Of a DNA stretch of 64,000 bases, positions 21,841 to 33,049 are shown one piece after another. The notes below the pieces were generated by a model. The model saw only the letters and a program-made list of their open reading frames with translations. It was not told the DNA's origin and did not search any database. How positions within the stretch are numbered: position 1 is the first letter of the stretch; each line of letters begins with the position of its first letter. The translations under genes and the position numbers were made by a program. This DNA comes from Geosiphon pyriformis. Lineage: Eukaryota; Glomeromycota; Glomeromycetes; Archaeosporales; Geosiphonaceae. The stretch covers positions 54,248-118,247 of the forward strand of contig JAAOMT010000211.1 in assembly GCA_016748015.1 (NCBI GenBank), given 5' to 3'.

Positions 21841-22188
21841 TTGCTTAGTAATGCAGCAGCTAATGAACAAAAAGCTATTACTGTCATATACACTAAAGCT
21901 ACAGTAGAAGAAAAACCCATCCGATTAATTTTAAACTGTGGATCAGCTGAAAGTATTATTACCTACCAGTTAATGCAACAGCTTCAAAGAACTGTTGACA
22001 AACCAGCCCAAACTGTAATTGTTACAGCAAATGGTATGAAAAAAACACCAGTAAGAGAAATTGACAATTTCTCATTTACTATTGATGAAATCACCATTTT
22101 AATCAAAGTTTTAGTCATAAATGCATCTCAATACCAAGCTCTGGTCAAAAATGATTGGCTTCTTAAGGCCAATGTAAACTTGGACTGA
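21841..22188 (+). pseudogene. Aspartic protease of gypsy copy C
   Basis: Same domain as in B. The active-site loop is LILNCGSAESII, so both the Asp (Asn) and the Ser (Cys) of D-S-G are altered. The frame ends at TGA 22186-22188, where the family has a Trp (LNWETQEL). The segment LSNAANEQKAI-like leader and the YQALVKNDWL stretch are shared with B and D. Confidence 0.87.
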
Positions 22189-22329
22189 AAAACTCAAGAA
22201 TTAAAAATCTCATACCAAGGACAATACACCATAGTATCTGCTATTTGTGAAACTTTCAACAAACAATCAGAAAAAGCCCCAGTATTTGAATTTGAAAAGG
22301 AGAAAGAAATGCCACTCACTGAAACCTAC

Positions 22330-23006
22330 ATGGCTCTTGGATCAACATCTAATTGGGTTGAGGAAACAAAACAAGAGATTTTTGAAAAATCAAAAGGATA
22401 GAAGAAAGTTAGATATTCCACACCAGAACCACAAAAAAAACCACCATATATTCCACTAAAATACAAAGATTGCAAAAAAAAGCTTTTATCTATAGGAGCC
22501 ATATTTCTTCAGAAGAGAAATATGAAACTTGCACTTGCTACTTCTGCAAAGCATGCCATAGAGAACGATTTGAATCTCCAAAGAGAAGTAGAAAATGAGA
22601 CAACATATCTTGTCTCACATGTAGAGATATGCTACCAGAAAAATGCAACTGGATTGATGTTGCAATGAGAGGAGAAGTATGTGATCAAACCTGTCAATAT
22701 GCTCTATCAATTTCGAAAAAAGTTAGAAGAGAAACACCATTTGATGCAACATACAACAGTGCTCTTAATAAACTTTACTACTATCCTTATGATGCTGAAA
22801 TGATCTTTGATTTAGCAATAGCTTTAATTAATAGAGCCACACAGGAAGATGTCCACCAAATAAAAGAAGCTGAGTATATTGAATACACAATAGAATTAGC
22901 CAGATTTAACTATAAAGATGAGGTAGAAACATATCACCAAATTGCAAGCCACACATATCCAACACAAGAAGCTCAAATTCAACAATTAAAGCAAATGAAC
23001 ATTTAA
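22330..23006 (+). pseudogene. Cys-rich segment of copy C Pol
   Basis: Equivalent of B 11886-12572. It starts at MALGSTSNW, has a TAG near 22399 and a 1-nt deletion near 22505. It then reads open from 22629 (MLPEKCNWIDVAMRGEVCDQTC) through the acidic helical part to TAA 23004-23006. The CKDC-type pair is degraded (YKDCK); CYFCKAC and CDQTC are kept. Copy D has the same TAA before LCE, while B has AAA, so this stop was inherited by the C/D lineage. Confidence 0.75.
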
Positions 23007-23840
23007 TTGTGTGAAAAATGCATCATGCCTTGTGATGACAAATGGTGTCCAGAATGTTATGCTCTTAGCATTCCTCTGCTCAGTGAAAATAACCAAGAAG
23101 AAATCAAATTTGGGAAACCTGAAACAAAGAAAGAAATCACAACAACACTAAGCTATCTTATTGAAAACCAGCCCACTATACAACTCAAATACTTTGACAA
23201 CAATGGGCAAAGAATAAAACCAGAAAAAGCCCACAAAATTAATGCCAGATATGACCTCAGATATCTTGGCAAAGACACTTTGGTTCTCCAACCAAAGTCC
23301 TTGACAAAAATCAATCTTAAAATTGCTCTTGAAATTCCACTTAGAGCAATGATTCAAATTGCATTCAGATCATCATTGGCAAGCAAAAGAATCAATATTA
23401 GAGGAGGAGTCATAGATGCAGAATATACTGAAGACATTACCATCATGTTACAGAATGAAACAGACAAACCATTTAGGATTGAACATGCTGAGAAAATTGC
23501 CCAAGCAATTTACCTACCCTTAATCAACATTTCGGGTTTACAATCAGTAAAGAACAGAGAACAAGAGGAAAAAAGTGAAAGAGGAACTCAAAGTTTTGGT
23601 TCAATTGGACAATTTACAGTGCCAGTAAACATAGCTCTCAATGCACAAAATAAATCTCACCAGATTCTTCAACTTCCTCAACCAATTACCATTTCACTTT
23701 TTGGAGAACATCATGGAATTTACACCTGCTCAAAACCCATCACTACCCAACAAATCTTTGAATCCAATGAACAAATCTGTTTGAAGCATGAAATCTCAAT
23801 TCTAAACATTTATATTCCTAAAGGAATGAAAAAATTTTGA
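23007..23840 (+). pseudogene. dUTPase domain of gypsy copy C, longest intact frame
   Basis: 277 open codons, the best preserved dUTPase in the window. A CEKC...CPEC zinc-ribbon-like pair (residues 2-17) precedes the core. Motif 1 INARYDLR (78-85), motif 2 IAFRSSLA (118-125), motif 3 GGVIDAEYTED (133-143) with catalytic Asp and stacking Tyr, motif 4 FRIEHAEKIAQ (156-166), motif 5 RGTQSFGSIG (192-201). Motif 3 has Glu for the usual Gly after YT. The conserved linker (QQIFESNEQICLKHE) follows, to a TGA at 23838-23840. It is preceded by an in-frame TAA, so it is now cut off from Gag-Pol. No ATG starts it; GTG/TTG-type openings only. Confidence 0.92.
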
Positions 23841-24170
23841 GTTATATTCTACAACCTCAACAATTACCCTATTGTCTTATTAAATGAATTAGAAATTGGA
23901 ATCATATATAATAACATTTTCCAAAATGAAAACCCTTAAATTGTCTCTAATTTCATCGAAATTATAAGACATACTCTACTTCCAAATCCAAACACCATTC
24001 CTACTACTAAAAACTACTTTTTGGAAGAAAAACTCTCTCGAATTAACATGGGTCCCTTAGAATCCCAACAACAAAGACAATTAAAACAGCTAATAGCTGA
24101 ATTTGCAGATATTTTTGCAAAGAACAATAATGACCTTGGAAAAACTGATATTGTTCAATATCAGATCCAC
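23841..24170 (+). pseudogene. Linker and RT N-terminal leader of copy C, left of D
   Basis: Continuation in the same frame: VLLNELEIGI, a TAA near 23937, then NMGPLESQQQRQLKQLIAEF and FADIFAKNNNDLGKTDIVQYQI, the leader typical of gypsy RTs. It stops at 24170 where copy D begins. The last four bases, CCAC, are the target duplication. Reading on beyond this point gives a meaningless chimera with LTR sequence. Confidence 0.85.
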
Positions 24171-25131
24171 TGTTACCAGAGGTTTTTGGTCTCTTTTCTT
24201 GAATGTTGTTAATGCTTGTTTTGCTGTGAATTCACGTTTCCAGGAAGTAGTTGAACTTCCAATAACTGAATTTATCTTCAAATTATCTCTTATAATTTGA
24301 ACTGCTGGGCTTATAAGTGGAATGGCCAATTTCGTGCCAGTTACTTTGTGTAGTTACGTTGTAGTAAATGTCAACTTTTTCCCAGGAATTGCTCATTTGG
24401 AAGCTCACTAAAATGTGTAGTTACTTTGCTGTGAAAGTCAACTCTTCTACAGGAATCTCGTCTGTAGACTACCCTAATAATTATAATAAAAAAAATAAAA
24501 AAATAAAAAAAATGTAAAAAAAATGTAAAAAAAATAGGATTTTATCAAGAGAAACGTTTTCTATCCAGGCCTGGAGTCACTAACAGTTTATTGAAATTAG
24601 TAGCTAATCAATTTCAAAACGTTAGTTGTGTTGAGAGAATTTCAAGTGTAATAATTTAAGAATTTTGTTTTTCGAATATTTAATTTTTATTTGATTTTGT
24701 AAAAAGTGATTTGTTTCAATTAAGACATTTAAAGTAAGATACTATGGTAAGATACTATGAGAAGATACATTTTCTTGAAGAGAGAAGCTCTTCTTTTATA
24801 CAACTTGTTGTAGTACTAGTCTTTGAACTTGCACTTTTCTCTTTGCTACAATTTGGGTGAACTAAAGATACATTTCGGCAAATTTACAAGTTATTTCACT
24901 GAACTATTGATTATTTCGGCGAATTTTAACTATGTTAAATGGTTCAGGGTATTGTGTAATTTGATCATCTTAATTTCTAGAGTACAAATCGGATTATTGA
25001 TTGAGTAATGATATTTGATAATTTGGCTAATTTAATAAGTAATAATCGAAATAATAATAATATGCTAATTAATAATAAGAATTATGAAGATAATTTCGTG
25101 CTAATTAATAGCTAAAATTCCACTGATAACA
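24171..25131 (-). repeat. 3' LTR of gypsy copy D
   Basis: Plus-strand view starts TGTTACCAGAGG and ends CACTGATAACA. TATA box on the minus strand at 24794-24800, U3 array at about 24843-24930. Compared with the 5' LTR, the array seems one unit of about 24 bp shorter, because a TTAATTTCGGCAAATTTT unit present at 33793-33812 is missing here. Confidence 0.93.
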
Positions 25132-25819
25132 TAATCTCCTCTTCAAGACTGAGCTCTGTCGAAGTCCAAGCACTATTTGTCATGTTAAGATAGTGGTCCA
25201 AAATAATTGAAGTAATCTGGTCTGAAAATTGTTGAAATTTCAGTTCTGTGAGCTTTCCAATGTATTGAATCTTTATTGGATGGAGTATTGGATTTTGTAG
25301 AACGTTTTCACAAGTATTGAATAAATCATAGAATCTAAATGCTGCTCTAAGTTTGTAGCAAGTGTTTGTTGATCCAGCTGTTGTCTTAAATTCATTGTGA
25401 ATTTGTTTTTGTATAGCCTCAGGAGTGATGTTGGTTGCTTCAAGCTCCAGTTTTCATTCATAAAGTGTTTTTCTAATATGAAAATATATATATATAAGAA
25501 TATGTTCATTGTTCTGTTTATTGAGGAATAGTAGAAGTTTTTGTTGCATTGTGGTATTTGGTAAAATGTCAATAGGGGCCATTAAAAGGTTTTTTTTTAG
25601 TGCTTGCTTCAAAAGTTCTGGTAACCTATTTCCAAAATGACTTCTTGTTTTTTTTCTATAAGGGTGATAGTTTTGAGAATTATTTACTATTAGGGCTGTG
25701 GTTTCTTTCTGAATGTAATTAATTTGACTTCCATTAATCATTATGGATAAGTCAGGAAGTGTTTTCAAAGCTAACATTAATTTTTGGGATATTTGTTGAA
25801 TATTTCGGGAAATAATCAT
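25112..25819 (-). pseudogene. ORF3 of gypsy copy D, unknown function
   Basis: ATG at 25819 (MIISRNIQQISQKLMLALKTL), stop TAG at 25112-25114 inside the LTR: 235 codons. A TGA at 25454-25456 follows KTLYE; copy C has the same TGA, while A and B have CAA there (ancestral CGA is likely). Downstream frame text (AGSTNTCYKLRAAFRFYDLF) matches A. No signal peptide or membrane span. Several readings in other frames here are shadows that C and D share only because the DNA is so similar. Confidence 0.75.
25135..25144 (-). other. Polypurine tract, copy D
   Basis: Minus-strand GAAGAGGAGA directly upstream of the 3' LTR. Copy C has the identical tract at 37593-37602. Confidence 0.75.
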
Positions 25820-25986
25820 GATAAAAATGACTAACAAAAAGTTTGAAAAAGAATAAAGAAAATTGTTTTTTGGATATAGGGTTTTTATTTGTTTTTGGTT
25901 TTTAAATGTTTCTTTGTAATTATTTACTGTTTTTGATTTATGTTTTGTGAGTTATTAAAAAAAGATTATTGTAAAATTATGTTGAA

Positions 25987-27372
25987 TTAAGTGTTCAAGT
26001 TTGGCTGTTGTTCTATTATAATTATTGGTTCTAAATTTTGGAGAATATCTTCAGGTTTAACTAAAAGGGAATGTGTACCAATTTGTGAAATAAATAATTC
26101 AGGATTGTTTCTAAAGTAATAGTGTTTCAATCTATCTCCATGTGCAACTTTTGCTAGTATTTTGTCATCAAGTCTTAACTTATATGATCCATTGCCTAGA
26201 ATTTCGTGAATATAAAATGGTCCATCCCATTTGTTTTCAAATTTTCCACTCCATTGTTTTTCAGCCTTAGTTCTGTGTAAGAGAACTTTATTTCCAACTT
26301 TAAATTTGTTGGTTATGAATGGTAGTTTGTTGTTATGTCTTTCTTTTTGTTGAGCTTGGGAATGTTTAATATGAATTGCTGCTGTCCTTTTTTTTCCTTT
26401 CAGTGTATTAAGAAGAGTGTAGGCCCTTCTTTGGAGTGTTTTTTGAAAGTTTTTTTCATTAATTGGTTGTACAGGGCATGTTTCTACTGTGAAATTAATT
26501 GGTAATGTTGCTGTTCTTCTATAAGTTAAATCAAATAGTGTGTGTTTCATAGTATTTTGTTTTAGTGTTCTGTATGCTAGTAACACTGATAGAATAAAGA
26601 TATCCCATTCCTGCTCAAAGTCTGTTGAGACTTTGGCTAGAGATTCACACAATGTTCTGTTAAAATGTTCTACAAGTCCATTTGTTTGAGAGTAATAAGG
26701 TAATGATAGAGGTCTTTTGACATTGAATTATTCACAAATTTTTTGTATCAAGTTGTTCACAAAATGTGTTTCTTGATCAGATAAAAGTTCAATTGGACAT
26801 CCATGTTTACAAATAATGTCTTCATAGATAAAATTTGCTATTGATTTTGCATCTGCTCTTTGAATGGCTCTAGCTTCAGGCCATTTGGTAAGACAATCTA
26901 CTGCAACTGCAATATAACCATTTCCTTGAGTTGTGATAGATAATGGTCTGACTAAATCAATTCCAACTTTGTTAAAAGGTTGTTCAACTTTGATTGAATT
27001 TAAAGGTTCTGTGGGGTGAGTTCCTTCTTTTCTTTGACAATTATCACAAGATTCTATATATTGTTAAGTGTCTTTTTGCATTTGAGGCCAAAAATAATGT
27101 TCAAAAATTCTTTGTATTGTTCCATCTCTTTCCAAGTGTGCTGAAGAAGAATCTGTGTGCATGTTGTATAAAATTGTTTCTTTTTCATTCTCTTGTACTA
27201 ATCTGAAAGATTGGTTTGGATTTTTATGATTCTTGTAATAAATTTTGTTGTGGTGTATAAAATATTGTTTGGATTGGTGTTGTAATTGATGTTTTTCACT
27301 TGAAAACCAAATTTCTGACATGGTGAGAGTCTCCAAATAGTTTTTGATGTTGTTGTAGTTTTCTGGATCCAT
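25987..27372 (-). pseudogene. Integrase ORF of gypsy copy D
   Basis: 1386 nt from ATG 27372 (MDPENYNN) to TAA 25987-25989, with the same limits as A and C. Zinc domain HYFWPQMQ..CDNCQRK, DDE core with all three acidic residues readable (IDLV, LLSDQETHF, GLVEHFNR), and the C-terminal GPFYIHEILGNGSYKLRL module. Two stops interrupt it: TAA at about 27064-27066, after KDT, and a TAA at about 26727 (CE.FN), a site that is TGA in A and B and CAA in C. The stretch 25987-26652 is fully open. It is the best preserved integrase C-terminal half here. Confidence 0.9.
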
Positions 27373-27447
27373 TGTTGATTTTGTTATTTGTTCTGCTGTT
27401 AAGTTTGTTGGTGTTTTGTTGGTGTTAATGTTGGTATTAATATTGTC

Positions 27448-28835
27448 TTATTCTTGAAAGGCTGTCAACATTAGTGTGTAGTTTTTCTGGTTTGTAATGC
27501 AGTCTGCTAAAAAATCATTCCATTGAGACTGTTTGGCACTTTATCTTTTTTTATTTTTATTGAGTCATTTGAGGCCAATATTGTCAGTTATGATGTCAAA
27601 TTCTTTTTCATTCTTCAGGTATTGTTGAAAGTATTTGAGGGTCCAAATAATTGCAGCAGTTTCTAGTTCTGTTGAGCCATATTTGAGTTCTGTTGGCTTG
27701 AGTGTTCTACTAGTATAGGCAATGACTTGTTCCTGGCCATTTTCATTTAATTGTAATAGAATAGCACCAAAAGCTATGTGTAAAGCATTAGTGGCTAGTT
27801 GGAACTGTTTGTTGAAATCTGGATAAGCATGAACTGGGGCTGTTGTTAATTTTGTTTTGAAGGTTTTAAAAGCTTTTTGTTGTTCTTCTGTCTATTTGTA
27901 TAGCACATTTTTGTTGATAAAATAATTGAATGGTTTGGCAATTTTTAAGAATTTTTTTATAAATTTCCGATAGTAGGAGGCTAATCCTACAAATTCTCTT
28001 AGTTTTGTGGTATTTTTGGGAGTTTGTAAGTCTTTGACAGCACTAATTGTTTTAGGGTTTGGTTTGACTCTATTTTTGCTAACTATGTGTTTAAAAAAAA
28101 TTAAGCTTGTTTTTCTAAAGTGACATTTCTCAATATTCAACTTTAATTCTGCTTTCTGTAATCATTGAAAAACTTTTTGCAGGTAAATAAAATGGGCTTC
28201 AAAGCTTGGTGAGTACACATCAGTGTCATCAAGATAAACAACTACTGATTGCCATAAGAGTCCTTCATATACAACATCCATGAGTCATTGGAATGTTGCT
28301 GGTACATTGCAGAGTCCAAAAAGCATAATATTGAACTCATAATTTCCTCCTTGGATGGTGAATGCTGTTTTGGGTCTATCTTTTGGGTCCATTTCGACTT
28401 GCCAGTATCTACTTTCTAAGTCTAAAGTTGAGAAGAACTTGGCTTTTCCTAAAGCATCTAACATGTCATCAATTCTTGGAAAAGAGTAGGCATCTCTAAT
28501 TGTGACACTATTCAATTGTTAATAATCAACACAGAATCTGATTTTTCCGTTTTCTTTTTGACAAAAACTACTGATAAGGTCCATAGACTTTTTGATAGTT
28601 AAATCAATCCGTTATTGAGCATTCTTTGGACCTCTTTTCTAATAAATTGGTGGCTAGCAAGTGGAACTCAATAGGCTTGTTGTTGTTTTGGTAAAGCATC
28701 TCTTGTATGGATTTGGTGTTGAACAATATCCGTTTTTCCAAGGTTATTGTTGTTTTTTGCAAATATATCTGCAAATTCAGCTATCAATTGTTTCAATTGT
28801 TTTTGTTGTTGGAGTTCCAAAGGACCCATGTTGAT
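27448..28835 (-). pseudogene. RT and RNase H of gypsy copy D
   Basis: RT leader FADIFAKNNN near 28750-28790, then a gap with frameshift. Open from 28515 (VTIRDAYSFPRIDDML, LDLESRYWQVEM, NIMLFGLCNVPATFQ), with a TGA before MDVVYEGLL. YLDD is intact at 28225-28236. Open again 28140-27892 (IEKCHFRKTSL, LREFVGLASYYRKF). RNase H follows with ATNALH in place of ATDASH and the TELETAAIIWTLK helix. It shares the 13-nt tail deletion with copy A and ends at TAA 27448-27450. Confidence 0.88.
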
Positions 28836-29336
28836 TCAAAAGAGTTTTTTTTCCAAAAGGTGGTAGTTTTCAGTGGTAAAAATGATGTTTGGATTTGGAA
28901 GTAGTGTATGTTTTATAATTTCGATGAAATTAGAGACAATTTGAGAGTTTTCATCTTGAAAAATGTTACTGTGTATGATTCCAATCTCTAGTTTGTTCAA
29001 TAAGACAATGGGGTAATTATTGGAGTTATAGAATATAACTCGAAATTTTTTCATTTCTTTGGGAATATAAATGTTTGGGATTGAGATTTCAAGCTTCAAA
29101 CAGATTTGTTCATTGGATTCAAAGATTTATTGAATGGTGGTGGGTTTTGAGCAAGTGTAAATTTCGTGATGTTCACTAAAAGGTGAAATGGTAATTGGTT
29201 GGGGAAGTTGAAAAATCTGGTAAGATTTATTCTGTATATTGAAAGCTATGTTTATTGGAACTGTAAATCATCCAGTTGAACCAAAACCTTGAGTTCCTCT
29301 TTCACTTTTTCCCAATTGTTCTCTGTTTTTAACTGA
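28836..29336 (-). pseudogene. dUTPase motif 5 and linker of copy D Pol
   Basis: Minus-strand region after the dUTPase core. Motif 5 RGTQGFGSTG (about 29275-29305) is complete, followed by a stop where B also has one (TG.FTVPI). Then LPQPITISPF, IFESNEQICLKLE and, open from 29099 to 28836, NIYIPKEMKKF and VLLNKLEIGIIHSN. The family is unassigned. The segment links dUTPase to RT in every copy. Confidence 0.7.
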
Positions 29337-29714
29337 TTATAACCTCGAAATGTTGATTAGGGATAGGTAAATTGCTTGGGCAATTTTCTCAGTATGTTCA
29401 ATCCTAAATGGTTTGTCTGTTTCATTTTGTAATATAATGGTAATGTCTCCAGTATATCCTGCATCTATAACATTTCCTTTAACATTGATTTTTTTGTTTG
29501 CCAATAATGATCTGGATGCAATTTGAATTATTGCTCCAGATGGAATTTCAAGAGCAATTTTGAGATTGATTTTTGTCAAAAACTTTGGTTGGAGAACCAA
29601 AGTATCTTTTCCTGGGTATTTTAAGTCATATCTAGCATCAATTTTGTGTGCTTTTTCTGGTCTAATTTCTTGGTTATGGTTGTCAAAATATTTAAGTTGT
29701 AGAGGTGGTTGCAT
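29337..29714 (-). pseudogene. dUTPase domain of gypsy copy D
   Basis: 125 open codons with motif 1 IDARYDLKYPG, motif 2 IASRSLLA (RSSLA with S to L), motif 3 GNVIDAGYTGDIT (Asp and Tyr kept) and motif 4 FRIEHTEKIAQAIYL. The frame ends in a TAA in place of the Gln codon after INISRL. Compared with C, motif 3 here keeps the canonical Gly after YT. The preceding CEE...CPEC ribbon (29815-29870) has a TGA at a Trp codon, and the inherited TAA lies just before it. Confidence 0.9.
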
Positions 29715-29903
29715 TTTAAGAAGATAAATGAGAGTGGTTGGTAGTTCTTCTACCAGTTCAGATACTCCAAATTCGATTTCATTTTCATCATTTTCCTCTG
29801 ACAGGGGAATGCTAAGAGCATAGCATTCTGGACATCATTTGTTATCACAAGACATGATGTATTCTTCACACAATTAAATGTTTATTTGCTCTAATTGTTG
29901 AAT

Positions 29904-30446
29904 TTAAGCTTCTTGAGTCGGATATGTGTGGCTTGCAATTTGGTAGTAGGTTTCTACTTCATCTTCATAATCAAATCCAGCTAATTTCATAGTATACTCA
30001 ATATATTCAGCTTCCTTCATTTGGCAGACATCTTCTTGGATGGCTCTATTGATCAATGCCATTACTAGGTCAAAAATCATTTCAGCATTATGAGGGTAGT
30101 GGTAAAGTTTATTGAGAGCACTGTTGTATACTGCATCAAATGGTGTTCCTCTTCTGACTTTTTCTGAAATTGATAGAGCATATTGACAGATTTGATCACA
30201 TACTCCTCCTCTCATTGCAATATCAATTCAGTTACATTCTTCTGGTAATGTATCTCCACATGTGAGGCAAGGAGTGTTGTCCCATTTTCCACTTCTTTTT
30301 GAAGATCCAAATCGTTCTCTATGGCATGCTTTGCAAAAGTAACAGGTATGAGTTTCATATTCCTCTTCTGGAAAAATACATGCTCCTATTGATGAAATTT
30401 TCTTGTTGCAATCTTTGCATTTAAGTAAAATATAGTGTGGTTGTTT
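29904..30446 (-). pseudogene. Cys-rich segment of copy D Pol
   Basis: Minus-strand cysteine pairs: LKCKDCNKK (about 30400-30420), CYFCKAC (about 30330-30345), CLTCGD (about 30255-30275) and, in the open part 30215-29904, CDQICQYALSISEKV followed by the acidic helical stretch. One TGA near 30222 replaces the Trp of CNW. This confirms that the segment is a family feature and not a quirk of copy B. Confidence 0.75.
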
Positions 30447-31100
30447 CTATGGTTCTGATGTAGAATATCTAACTTTCTTCCATCCTCTTGATTCTTCAAA
30501 AATCTCCTGTTCTGTTTCTTTAGCCCAATTGGATGTTGATCCAAGAGCCATGTAGGTTTCAGTAAGTGGCATTTCTTTCTCCTCTTCAAATTCAAATACT
30601 GGGGCTTTTTCTGATTGTTTGTTAAAAGTACCACAAGTAGCAGGTACTATGATGTATTGTCCTTGGTATGAAATTTTTAATTTCTGAGTTTCCCAGTTTA
30701 AGTTTGCATTGGCCTTAAAAAGCCAATCATTTTCGACCAGAGCTTGGTATTGAGGTGCATCTATAACTAGAACTTTGATTGAGATGGTGATTTTATCAAT
30801 GGTGAATAAAAAATTGTCAATTTCTTCTACTGGTGTTTTTTTCATACCATCTGCTATAACAATTACAGTTTGGGCTGGTCTGTTAACAGTTCTTTGAAGC
30901 TGTTGCATTAACTGGTAGATGATAATATTTCCAGCTGATCTACTGTTTAGAATTAGTCGGATGGGTTTTTTTTCTACTGTAGCTTTAGTGTACATGGCAG
31001 TGATAGCTCTTTGTTTATTAACTGCTGCATTACTAAGCAAAGATGGTAATTCATTTGCTTCAAATTCGAATGAGAATATATCTGAAAGGTTGGCATTTTG
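30447..31100 (-). pseudogene. Aspartic protease of gypsy copy D
   Basis: Open from 31040 to 30447. Active-site loop LILNSRSAGNIIIYQL: Asp is Asn and Gly is Arg. FLFTIDKITISIKVLVID and YQALVENDWLFKAN follow, then the MALGSTSNW leader of the Cys-rich segment. It is in the frame of the downstream dUTPase. The alternative minus-strand frame at 30386-30634 is a shadow. Confidence 0.87.
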
Positions 31101-33004
31101 GGCAATTTGAGCTGGTAGAATAGTGTTGTTGAAAGAGTTTGATCTGGGTGCTGCAACTTCATCTTTAGAAAATGCAGGTTGTTAAAAATCCGATTCCTCT
31201 GGTATTGTAAGATAACTGGGTTGAGTGTGATAATGATTGGGTCTTTGCTGACCAGAATTTCAGAGAACCAACTGGTTATTTGGATTAATTCTGTTGTTGT
31301 TATTCTGAAATTGATTTTGGGGTGTGAATTGGTTATGTTGAACCAATCTTCTTGCTGGTACTTGATATTGTTGAGTGGGTGATGTCTAATATGGCCGAAT
31401 TGATAAAGGTTGCTGATATTGTTGCTGTATTGGTTGTGAAGCTGGTTGATAGTAACTGTTTTAATTTTGTGGTCTTGGTGAATAATAGGTTGGTAGTGAA
31501 GATTGGTAATAAGATTGTTATGATAAAGAGTAATATTGATTACTCCTGTTTTGTTGGTCTCTTTGTAATTTCCTACAATTTTGTTTCCAGTGTCTTGAAA
31601 TTCCACAATAATAACAATTTTGAGGTTGGTTGTTGGATGGTGATCCAAAATTGTTTTGGTTGTATCATTGTGGGAGTTGATATCTTTGTGGTTGTTGTTG
31701 CTGTTGTTGTTGGTTTGTGAAGTAGCTTTCAACCTTTTTTGTAAGTTGTTTTATCTTCTTTTTAGCTGTTGAACTGGTTTTTCCAATAGCTAGGTTGACA
31801 AATTTGGTGTGGTTTGCTTCTTCCATAGCCATTTCATAGTTCTTTACATGTCTGATGGCAGTTGCTAAGTCTGTTGGTATATGTGGACAGACTTTCTTAA
31901 TCAATTTGTCTTTTAATCCTGCTATAAACTAATCCAGAATCTGTGCATTAAAATAGTAATTATTGGTTTCCAATTGTCAAATTTGTCAAAGAAGTTTGTT
32001 AACTCTCCCAAAATAGGTCATAACAGTTTCAAATGTTTCTTGTTATTAGTGAATTGTTGTAAGAAAGCATCTTTGAATGCTTGCCAGTTCTCAAATAGTT
32101 CTTTTAAATTTTCAAACCATTTTTCTGCTGTTCCTTGGAAAAAGTAAGGAATTGTTTTGAGCATTCTTGCTGCAATTCAACTATTTGCATCTCCTGCTTT
32201 TTGAACTTGGTCAAGCCATTTTTGAGGACTGATATCATTGTCTTCACTAGTGAATTCTGGAATTTTTGTGATGTAGGCAGTTGCCATTTCTTTTTTGTTT
32301 CCTGTGATTTCTTCTGGTTCTGATTCAGTTTCTTCATTTTCTAAGCTTTCTGAATGATTACTTTCGTTTTCCTGTAAGTAATCAATGATATTGGCACTTG
32401 TTGATATTGGTTCTTGTTGTTGAGTAAGATTTCTAAATGACTGAAAATCTTCTGGTCTGGAAAAATGGTTAAGTAGTAAACTTGGTGTTTTTGGTTGAAC
32501 AAGTGAAATTAGAAATAGTGTAATAGAAAGTGGTAATTTGATACTGGTTCCTTGTTCAGGTGTTTGCAAGTGTTTGGAAGTTGTCTTTAATAGTATTGGA
32601 GTATTTGACATGGTTCTTGATTATTGTTTTACTTTTTGTTTGCCTTTGTTGCTTGTCTCTGTTTCTGATTCAAAGTTAAAAGAGTATTTGGGCTGTACTG
32701 GGTATTTTTCTTTACAATATTCAATAATATTAAAATAAAGTTCTTGGAAGTAGGTAGCAAGTGTTTCACTGTTCAGGTCTTTTATTCCCAATTGTGAATA
32801 GTGCATTAAATTTTTGTAGAGGTTGCTTCTAACTTCTGAAATATTGTAGTTTCCAAAAAAATAATTGTTGATGTGATTTTCAATGTATTGGTATACTGAT
32901 TTCTTGACAACTTCAATTCCGTCTGGGATGTTGAATTTTTGCTTGCAGTAGGTGTAAATTGACTGATAATTCTTTAGAATTGTTGTGTCTGGTGTGGTCG
33001 CCAC
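31101..33004 (-). pseudogene. Gag of gypsy copy D
   Basis: Starts at GTG 33002-33004, the same non-ATG position as B and C. N-terminal domain open 33004-32621, linker 32611-32177 containing the family ATG for MATAYITKIPEF (near 32285), then QKWLDQVQKAGDAN. The capsid continues in other frames (EKWFENL with Trp intact near 32120; 31904-31665 AIRHVKNYEMAMEEANHTKF). CCHC knuckle intact: CYYCGISRHWKQNC, 31575-31616. A Q/P/Y-rich tail runs to about 31150. At least one frameshift separates the halves. Confidence 0.87.
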
Positions 33005-33038
33005 TTTGAATTTGTTGTTGCTATGTTATTTCCATAAG

Positions 33039-33047
33039 AGAGCACCA
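33039..33047 (-). other. Primer-binding site of copy D
   Basis: Minus-strand TGGTGCTCT, two bases inside the 5' LTR edge at 33050. Confidence 0.75.
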
Positions 33048-33049
33048 AA

